Under the pieces are notes generated by a model that was given only the letters and a program-made list of their open reading frames with translations, was not told the DNA's origin and ran no database searches. A stretch of DNA of 64,000 nt. Source: Massilia sp. Root351. GTDB lineage: Bacteria > Pseudomonadota > Gammaproteobacteria > Burkholderiales > Burkholderiaceae_D. How positions within the stretch are numbered: the first letter of the stretch is position 1; each line of letters starts with the position of its first letter. The position numbers and the translations under genes were made by a program. Positions 35,376 through 41,234 of this stretch are shown here, piece after piece. The stretch spans positions 124,001 to 188,000 of the forward strand of contig NZ_LMDJ01000036.1 in assembly GCF_001425045.1 (NCBI RefSeq), in the 5' to 3' direction.

Positions 35376-36435
35376 GACATTTCTCCACAATGTATTCGGC
35401 CAGCGCGGCATCGATGCGCGCTGTCACCGGAACCACCCACAAGCGCGGGTCATCCCTCAGTTCTTCAATTTGGGCACATTTTACTGCATCCTTCTCGGTC
35501 ATCAAGACGATGTCGACGTCCAGGCCGTCGAAGGGGCGGTCGAGAAAATCATGATGGTCCGGCAAAGGCAGCTCGATCGGCTCCAGGCCGGCGCCGCGCA
35601 GCATGCCGAAAAAGCGCCCCGGATTGCCGATGCCGGCCGCCGCCGCGACGCGCAGCTTGCGCCCGGCCAGCTCGGCCAGGGATACGCGCTCGCTGCGGTC
35701 GGCCAGGCGCTCGGCGGTATCGCCGGCCAGTATCATCTGCACCGGCGCGGCGGCCCGGGCGTCGGCGCGGCCGCGCACCGCCCCGGGCGGCGCCACGCTG
35801 GCGGCCAGCGCGGCCGGCAGCGCCGGCGCGTTCACCACCGTCACATCGCGCCGGCGCGACGGCTGCTCGCGCAGCGGCCCGGCCGGCAGCAGCCAGCCAT
35901 TGCCCACGCCCCGGCCATCGAACAGCACGATCTCCACATCGCGCTGCAGCTTGTAGTGCTGCAAGCCATCGTCGGCGACAAGGATGTTGACCGCCGGATC
36001 GGCCGCCAGCAGCGCCCTGCCCGCCGCAGCGCGGTCGCGCCCCACCATCACCGGACAGCCGGTGCGCATGGCGATCAGCAGCGGCTCGTCGCCCACCTGC
36101 TGCGGCGTGGACGCGGCGGTGACCAGGCGCGGCGCGCTGTCCTTGCTGCCGAAGCCGCGCGAAATCACGCCGGGATGAAAGCCGGCCTGCTGCAATGCCT
36201 GCACCAGCCAGATCGTCAGCGGCGTCTTGCCGGTGCCGCCGATAAAGATATTCCCCACCACCACCACCGGCACCGGCAGCCGCTCCGACTTCAGCACGCC
36301 CGCACGGAACAGTCCGCTGCGCAATCCCGCCAGCCCGCCAAACACCAGCGACAGCGGCCACAGCGCGCAAGCAAGCGCCCCCCTGCGCAGCCAATTGCGC
36401 GTCAGCGTCGATTCAAGCGAGGAAGTTCTGGTCAT
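35356..36435 (-). CDS. lpxK: Tetraacyldisaccharide 4'-kinase (lipid A 4'-kinase)
   Basis: A 359-residue inner-membrane-associated kinase that phosphorylates the lipid A precursor. One N-terminal membrane anchor (about 18-42) is followed by the Walker A GNIFIGGTGKTP (61-72), the SRGFGSK motif, DEPLLIA and the DDGLQHYKL motif that holds the catalytic acid. It is downstream of exbD, with a 130-bp spacer that contains a 57-bp perfect inverted repeat, and overlaps the Trm112 gene. Confidence 0.96.
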   Translation of the reverse strand: MTRTSSLESTLTRNWLRRGALACALWPLSLVFGGLAGLRSGLFRAGVLKSERLPVPVVVVGNIFIGGTGKTPLTIWLVQALQQAGFHPGVISRGFGSKDSAPRLVTAASTPQQVGDEPLLIAMRTGCPVMVGRDRAAAGRALLAADPAVNILVADDGLQHYKLQRDVEIVLFDGRGVGNGWLLPAGPLREQPSRRRDVTVVNAPALPAALAASVAPPGAVRGRADARAAAPVQMILAGDTAERLADRSERVSLAELAGRKLRVAAAAGIGNPGRFFGMLRGAGLEPIELPLPDHHDFLDRPFDGLDVDIVLMTEKDAVKCAQIEELRDDPRLWVVPVTARIDAALAEYIVEKCRGCSSA

Positions 36436-36469
36436 AACGACTGATTGAGCAGCCCCTGCCCCAACAAGC

Positions 36470-36526
36470 TGAGCCGCATCGCCCCAACTTCGGGGTCTGA
36501 CCCCGAAGTTGGGGCGATGCGGCTCA
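36470..36526. repeat. 57-bp perfect inverted repeat between exbD and lpxK
   Basis: Arms 36470-36497 and 36499-36526 are 28 bp each, perfectly complementary around one base; the core is GGGGTCTGACCCC. Weaker complementarity continues outside. In RNA this would be a very stable hairpin inside the exb-lpxK transcript. It may be a REP-like mobile repeat or a partial terminator. Confidence 0.85.
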
Positions 36527-36565
36527 GGCTGCTTGTAGGAAGGGGCTGAATCCTGGGGCGGTTTC

Positions 36566-37006
36566 TTATTTGGTGGTGCCGGTTTGGGCGGCGAAGGTGA
36601 GCTTGTCGTAGCCGGCCAGGCGTGCCGCTTCCATGACGTTGATGACCATCTGGTGCATGGCGAACTGGTCGGCGTTGATGATGATCACCGGCGATTTGCC
36701 GTCCTGGCCGTCGGCCTTGGCGGCGCTCTTCAGCGACTCGGCCAGGCCGGCCACGTTCTGGAACGATACCGGCACGTTGTTCACCGTGTAGTTGCCCTTG
36801 GCGTCGACCGTCACGTTGATCTCGTTGGGCCGCTCGTGCGCCTTTTCGGCCTCGGCGGTCGGCAGCGTGATCTGCAGCTCGGTAAACTTGCTGTAGGTGG
36901 TGGTCACCATGAGGAAGATCAAAATCACCAGCAGCACGTCGATGAACGGGATCAGGTTGATCTCCGGGTCTTCGCGGTGCTGGCCGCGGCGGAAGTTCAT
37001 GCCCAT
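36566..37006 (-). CDS. exbD: ExbD/TolR-family biopolymer transport protein
   Basis: A 146-residue protein with a short cytoplasmic N terminus, one membrane helix (NLIPFIDVLLVILIFLMV, about 17-34) containing the conserved functional Asp, and a periplasmic domain. With ExbB it forms the proton channel that energises TonB. It starts two bases after the exbB stop. The window also contains a TonB-dependent receptor, but tonB itself is not visible here. Confidence 0.92.
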   Translation of the reverse strand: MGMNFRRGQHREDPEINLIPFIDVLLVILIFLMVTTTYSKFTELQITLPTAEAEKAHERPNEINVTVDAKGNYTVNNVPVSFQNVAGLAESLKSAAKADGQDGKSPVIIINADQFAMHQMVINVMEAARLAGYDKLTFAAQTGTTK

Positions 37007-37008
37007 GG

Positions 37009-37617
37009 TCAGGTCTTCCGCGAGCAGTGCACCACGTCGACAAATTTGATGGCCTGCTGCTCCATCTCGATGATGAAGCTGTCCACCAGCGCGCGGAAGT
37101 GGCGGTAGAACACCAGCGTCGGCATGGCGATGGCCAGGCCGAAACCGGTGTTGTATAGCGCCACCGAGATGCCGTGCGCCAGCTGGGCCGGATTGGTGCC
37201 GGTGGCGTTTTGCGCGCCGAAGATCTCGATCATGCCGACCACGGTGCCAAACAGGCCCATCAGCGGCGCCAGCGTGGCGATGGTGCCCAGCGTGGTCAGG
37301 AAGCGGTCCAGCATGTGGGCCACGCCGCTGCCGGCCTCCTCAATGGTTTCCTTCATCACGTCGCGCGGCGAGTCGATGTTGCGCAGCGCGGCCGACAGCA
37401 CCACGCCCAGCGGCGAGCTCTGCTCGAGCTTCTGGATCACGTCCGGCGTGATATTGCCGCTGCGGTAGACGCCCACCACTTCATCCAGCAACTGGCGCGG
37501 GATGATCTTGGCGCGGCGCAGGAACAGCAGACGTTCGATGATGAGGGCGGTGGCAACGATGGAGGCGATCAGCAGAGGCCAGATGGGCCAGCCTGCGGCT
37601 TGGATGATGGCGAGCAA
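37009..37617 (-). CDS. exbB: ExbB/TolQ/MotA-family proton channel protein
   Basis: A 202-residue inner-membrane protein. I place the start at a TTG at 37617: AGGAG lies six bases upstream, and upstream codons in the frame do not look coding. Three membrane helices (about 5-28, 105-130, 145-170) and the conserved APLMGLFGTVVGMIEIF segment match ExbB/TolQ. It begins the exbB-exbD-lpxK-Trm112-kdsB operon. Its promoter must lie in the repeat-bearing region between it and xseA. Confidence 0.92.
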   Translation of the reverse strand: MLAIIQAAGWPIWPLLIASIVATALIIERLLFLRRAKIIPRQLLDEVVGVYRSGNITPDVIQKLEQSSPLGVVLSAALRNIDSPRDVMKETIEEAGSGVAHMLDRFLTTLGTIATLAPLMGLFGTVVGMIEIFGAQNATGTNPAQLAHGISVALYNTGFGLAIAMPTLVFYRHFRALVDSFIIEMEQQAIKFVDVVHCSRKT

Positions 37618-37730
37618 AACGAACTCCTGTGTTTGGGGACTGCGCAGGCAGGAATGCCTAGACGCGCAATGTATCTTGTTGAGGCCTGATCGGCAAGTAG
37701 TTCGCTGCAAGCGGGCTTATCCACCATTCT

Positions 37731-37830
37731 GCACACTTTCTGTGGACAAGATTGTTAGCAAGGCAGCTCGCAACACTTCAAGCACCTGATTTCAAAGGAA
37801 AATTAACCCATGCATAAAAATGACGCAGCG
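37731..37830 (+). repeat. Unit 1 of the intergenic array
   Basis: GCAC at 37731, TGTGGACAA at 37741, TGAT at 37787 and TGCATAAAAA at 37811. TTGTCCACA (reverse) is a known relaxed DnaA box. TGC and GCA flank the A-rich loop at 37811-37827. Confidence 0.75.
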
Positions 37831-37868
37831 CGCTACGGGTGCACGCGCCCACGGATCTCCACAGTTCT

Positions 37869-37966
37869 CCCCATATTCTGTTGATAAGATTGTTAGCAAG
37901 GACATTGATGGATGGCAAAGTCCTTGATTCATAAGCACTTTCTTTCCATGCGTAAAAATTTCGCAT
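37869..37966 (+). repeat. Unit 2 of the intergenic array
   Basis: TGTTGATAA at 37879, TGATT at 37925, TGCGTAAAAATTT from 37949. The variable segment holds the perfect inverted repeat CAAGGAC (37897-37903) / GTCCTTG (37920-37926); ATGCG (37948-37952) and CGCAT (37962-37966) form a second. Confidence 0.75.
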
Positions 37967-38050
37967 ACGGTCGAAACGGCTGGGTTTTGTATGGTTATTG
38001 ACATGAAAACCCATGGTTCTAAAGGCCTTTGGGGACAAGTGCCTGATTCT

Positions 38051-38150
38051 GCACAAAAACTGTGGACAAAATTGTTAGCAAGGCCAATGAATAATGGCTA
38101 AGACCATGTTTTTAAAGGAAAATTATCCAGCGATCAAAAAACAGGCAGCA
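38051..38150 (+). repeat. Unit 3 of the intergenic array
   Basis: GCAC at 38051, TGTGGACAA at 38061, TGTTT at 38107 in place of TGATT. The variable segment has GCCA (38083-38086) and TGGC (38095-38098) as inverted arms. Confidence 0.72.
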
Positions 38151-38211
38151 ATATCCGGACCAGGTACCGCGAGTTACTTGCCGCGAGGCAGGTGTACAAC
38201 TGTGCACTTCT

Positions 38212-38312
38212 GCACACAATATGTGGATAAGATTGTGTGCAAGGCTGCGAAGTGGCAGCTATGTCATTGATTCGTAACAATTAAGTTATGGTGCTTAAAT
38301 TTTATACAGCGC
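38212..38312 (+). repeat. Unit 4 of the intergenic array
   Basis: TGTGGATAA at 38222 is a consensus DnaA box on the minus strand. It lies in the loop of the perfect 9-bp inverted repeat GCACACAAT (38212-38220) / ATTGTGTGC (38232-38240). GCTGC and GCAGC (38244-38259) form the variable hairpin. TGATT is at 38268 and TGC at 38292. Confidence 0.78.
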
Positions 38313-38375
38313 GCGGCGCGCCCTCCCCGCCGCCCTGCGGCGCTGCTTCGGCAATTGGTATGCAGCAGGACCTAT

Positions 38376-38474
38376 GCACATCTTCTGTGGATAAAATTGT
38401 GCGCAAGCGGGGCTGGGCGGGATCAAGTACTTGATTTATAAAGTAAATATTTCTATGCGTAAATTTTTAGCACA
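38376..38474 (+). repeat. Unit 5 of the intergenic array
   Basis: Consensus DnaA box TGTGGATAA at 38386 between GCACA (38376-38380) and TGTGC (38398-38402). TGATT at 38432 lies within a palindromic ATCAAGTACTTGAT. TGCGTAAATTTTT starts at 38456. Confidence 0.78.
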
Positions 38475-38518
38475 GTTGTTCTTGTCCACAGACGGGGCAT
38501 TTGCCACCGAAAAGTTCC

Positions 38519-38615
38519 GCACATTTTTTGTGGATAACTTTGTGCGTAACCCCCGCCGCCCGCAGCAAAGTACTTGATCCATAAGGATTTTCCTGCAGTG
38601 CACGCTAATGTAGCA
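38519..38615 (+). repeat. Unit 6 of the intergenic array
   Basis: Consensus DnaA box TGTGGATAA at 38529 between GCACA (38519-38523) and TGTGC (38541-38545). TGAT at 38575 and TGC at 38599 keep the common offsets. Confidence 0.76.
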
Positions 38616-38730
38616 TCCTGGTTTACCCTTTAAAATCAAGTGTTTACAAAAAATACTTGCCTTGAAAGATGATGTGTGACATAAGCATGACCTGCGCGCG
38701 ATTTTGTGGACAGTTTCCCTTTCCTGAACG

Positions 38731-40092
38731 ATGAATACCAGCATTCCAACCGACAGCAGTACCCCGCAAGCAGCCGTCATCACCGTCAGTGCACTCAACC
38801 AGGCGGTCAGCCGGCTGCTGGAGCGCAGTTTTCCGCTTACGTGGATATCTGGCGAAATTTCCAATTTCACGCGCGCCAGTTCCGGACATTGGTATTTCAC
38901 GCTGAAGGATGATGCGGCCCAGGTGCGGGCCGTGATGTTCCGTGGCCGGGCCCAGTACGCCGGCTTCGTGCCGCGCGAGGGCGACAAGGTGGAAGTGCGG
39001 GCACTGGTCACCCTGTACGGGCCGCGCGGCGATTACCAGATCAATGTGGAAGCGATCCGCCGCGCCGGCGTGGGCGCCCTGTTCGAGGCGTTCTTGCGGA
39101 TGAAGGAGCGCCTGGGCGCGGCCGGCCTGTTCGACCAGGACCGCAAGCGCGCCCTGCCCCTGTTCGCGCGCACCATCGGCGTGGTCACCAGCCCCACCGG
39201 CGCCGCCCTGCGCGACGTGCTGACCGCCCTGAAGCGCCGCGCGCCGCACGTGCGCGTGGTGCTCTACCCCACCCTGGTGCAGGGCCAGCAGGCGCCGGAG
39301 CAGATTGCGGCGGCCATCAATACCGCGTCGGCGCGGGCCGAGTGCGAGATCCTGATCGTGTGCCGGGGCGGCGGCAGTATCGAAGATTTGTGGGCGTTCA
39401 ACGACGAGGCGGTGGCGTATGCGGTGGCCAACTGCAATGTGCCGGTGATTTCCGGCGTCGGCCACGAAACCGATTTCACCATCGCCGACTTCGCGGCCGA
39501 CCTGCGCGCGGCCACGCCGACTGCAGCCGCCGAGCTGGCCGCCACGCCGCGCGCCGACTGGCTGGCGTCCCTGCGCGCCGACGCCACCGATTTGCGCCGC
39601 GCCATGCAGCGCGCGCTGGGCGACGCGGCGCAGACGCTGGACGGTTACACGCGCCGCCTGCTGAGTCCTTCCGCGCAGATCGCGCAGCAGCGCAGCAAGC
39701 TGCAGGCGCACGCCACGGCGCTGACGCACGCCAACCGCGCCCCGCTGGCTTACGCGCGCGTGGGCTTCGACAAATTGCAGTCGCGCTGGTCGGCGCTGCG
39801 GCCGGACGTGCGCGCGTTGCGGGCGCAGATGGAGGGTTTGCAGCGGCGCGCCGCCCTGAGCATCGCCAACCAGCAGGCGCAAAAGCGCGATGCGCTCAAT
39901 GCGCTGGCGGCGCAGTTGGAGATGCTCAATCCACAGCGCACGCTGGAACGCGGCTACGCCATCGTCACCGGCCAGGACGGCGCCATCCTGCGCGCGCCAT
40001 CGCAGCTGCTGCCACGCGACAGCGTGACGGTGCGGCTGGCCGAGGGCAGCGCCCGGATTGAGATCGCGGCCGTCAAGCCTGCCGCCGGCTGA
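38731..40092 (+). CDS. xseA: Exodeoxyribonuclease VII large subunit
   Basis: A 453-residue cytosolic nuclease subunit. The N-terminal OB fold (ISGEISNFTRASSGHWYFTL, DDAAQVRAVMFRG) and the core motifs (VVTSPTGAALRD, RGGGSIEDLWAFND, ISGVGHETDFTIADFAAD and AATPTAAAEL) are unmistakable, followed by a long coiled coil and a C-terminal strand domain. The ATG at 38731 has only a poor ribosome-binding site. It is divergent from exbB across the repeat array. The small subunit gene is not in the window. Confidence 0.96.
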   Translation: MNTSIPTDSSTPQAAVITVSALNQAVSRLLERSFPLTWISGEISNFTRASSGHWYFTLKDDAAQVRAVMFRGRAQYAGFVPREGDKVEVRALVTLYGPRGDYQINVEAIRRAGVGALFEAFLRMKERLGAAGLFDQDRKRALPLFARTIGVVTSPTGAALRDVLTALKRRAPHVRVVLYPTLVQGQQAPEQIAAAINTASARAECEILIVCRGGGSIEDLWAFNDEAVAYAVANCNVPVISGVGHETDFTIADFAADLRAATPTAAAELAATPRADWLASLRADATDLRRAMQRALGDAAQTLDGYTRRLLSPSAQIAQQRSKLQAHATALTHANRAPLAYARVGFDKLQSRWSALRPDVRALRAQMEGLQRRAALSIANQQAQKRDALNALAAQLEMLNPQRTLERGYAIVTGQDGAILRAPSQLLPRDSVTVRLAEGSARIEIAAVKPAAG

Positions 40093-40112
40093 TCCGCCGG
40101 GTTACGGCTGCG

Positions 40113-41159
40113 TTACGCCAGCTCGGCCAGGATGACGGACATGCCGATCAGCGCCGGATAGTCGGCCGTAATGACGTAGGTGGGGATCTGGGCGTTGTAG
40201 CTGCTCAGCCGCCCCTTCTGTTCAAACCGGGCGCGGAAGCCGGAGCGCGCGAAAAATGCCCCCAGCCGCGGCACGATGCCGCCGCCGATGTAGATGCCGC
40301 CGCGCGCGCCCAGCGTGATGGCGACATTGCCGGCGATGGTGCCGAGCATCTCGCAAAACGTCTCCAGGGTCTCCACGCACACCAGGCATTCGCCGCGCAG
40401 GCCGCGCTCGATGATGGCGGGCGTGTCGATGGCCTGCGGCCCCGCGCCGGCCCGTTCGGCCAGCACTTCATAAATCAGCCGGATGCCGGGCCCGGACACC
40501 ACGCGCTCGGCCGACACGTGGCCATAGCGCTCGCTGGCCTTGCGCAGGATGTGGATGTCGCGCTCGCTGACGGCGGCGAAGGTGCTGTGTCCTCCTTCGC
40601 TGTCCAGCGCGATCCATTGCTTGCCCGCCGGGACCAGGCCGGATACGCCCAGTCCCGTGCCCGCGCCCACCAGGCCGATCACGCCGCGCCCGCGCGCTTC
40701 GCCGCCGCCCACCTGCACGCGGTGCTGCGCCGACAGGAACGGCACGGCGCGCGCCAGCGCGGCGAAGTCGTTCACCACATGCAGCGAGGCCAGGCCGAAT
40801 TGGGAGCAGATCGCTTCGATGGAAAACGACCAGTGGTGGTTGGTCATGCGCACCGCGTCGCCGTCGATGGGATTGGCGATGGCAATGCCTGCCTGGCGCG
40901 CCTGGTAGCCGCCGGCCGCCACCGTGGCGGGCTGCGACAGGTACTGCACGATGGCCGCACCCAGGGTGGGATAGGCGGCGCATTCGGCGACCCAGATGGC
41001 GTCGATGCGTCCGGCCGCGGTCTGCAGGCCGAAGCGGGCGTTGGTGCCGCCGATGTCGGCCAGCAGCCAGGGCCGCTCGTAGCGCGCGCCGCCGCCGTCC
41101 TCGTCTTCACCTTCGTCAAAGAACGCGAGGGAATGCTGGGGGATGTTCTCGATCTTCAT
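40113..41159 (-). CDS. glk: Glucokinase
   Basis: A 348-residue ATP-dependent hexokinase of the proteobacterial Glk family. The phosphate loop DIGGTNARFG (35-44), the ANPIDGDAVRMTNHHW sugar-binding segment, VVNDFAALA with the catalytic Asp, and the GAGTGLGVSG and GGIYIGGGIVPR motifs are present. I chose the ATG ending at 41159, with AGGTGG five bases upstream. It lies downstream of the TonB receptor and the GH1 glucosidase, and would phosphorylate the glucose released by that enzyme. A strong hairpin separates it from the receptor gene. Confidence 0.93.
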   Translation of the reverse strand: MKIENIPQHSLAFFDEGEDEDGGGARYERPWLLADIGGTNARFGLQTAAGRIDAIWVAECAAYPTLGAAIVQYLSQPATVAAGGYQARQAGIAIANPIDGDAVRMTNHHWSFSIEAICSQFGLASLHVVNDFAALARAVPFLSAQHRVQVGGGEARGRGVIGLVGAGTGLGVSGLVPAGKQWIALDSEGGHSTFAAVSERDIHILRKASERYGHVSAERVVSGPGIRLIYEVLAERAGAGPQAIDTPAIIERGLRGECLVCVETLETFCEMLGTIAGNVAITLGARGGIYIGGGIVPRLGAFFARSGFRARFEQKGRLSSYNAQIPTYVITADYPALIGMSVILAELA

Positions 41160-41190
41160 GGTTGCCACCTTTGAACCCACGGCACAACCT

Positions 41191-41217
41191 GGGGCCGGTC
41201 CCGCTGGGACCGGCCCC
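41191..41217. promoter_or_regulatory. Perfect hairpin between the TonB receptor gene and glk
   Basis: GGGGCCGGTCCC (41191-41202) and GGGACCGGCCCC (41206-41217) form a 12-bp stem with a 3-base loop. No U-tract follows, so it may stabilise the receptor mRNA end or reduce read-through into glk rather than terminate fully. Confidence 0.6.
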
Positions 41218-41234
41218 GGCCTTACGGGGTTGGT

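Larger units (their letters stand above)
37618..38730. other. 1.1-kb intergenic region carrying six tandem DnaA-box-bearing units
   Basis: The divergent exbB and xseA genes are separated by 1113 bp, AT-richer than its surroundings. Six units of about 100 bp begin at 37731, 37869, 38051, 38212, 38376 and 38519. All contain GCAC (degenerate in unit 2), then ten bases on TGTGGAYAARATTGTKNGC, then TGAT exactly 46 bases and TGC exactly 70 bases after the first T of TGTGG (unit 3 has substitutions at the last site). Linkers of 38 to 85 bp are unrelated. Extra DnaA-like boxes occur at 37717-37725 (TTATCCACC) and 38482-38490 (TTGTCCACA), and TGTGGACAG at 38705. No open frame here has a plausible ribosome-binding site. 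Confidence 0.8.

Noticed and set aside
37778..38056. 92-codon minus-strand frame inside the repeat array
   Set aside because: It crosses two array units and their linkers, its peptide repeats follow the DNA repeats, and it lacks a ribosome-binding site.
37731..38615. CRISPR array
   Set aside because: Units are about 100 bp, degenerate and unevenly spaced; there are no identical short repeats and no cas genes.
37618..38730. Chromosomal oriC
   Set aside because: DnaA boxes are present but dnaA, dnaN, gyrB and rpmH are absent; the normal origin should be elsewhere. An accessory role is left open.
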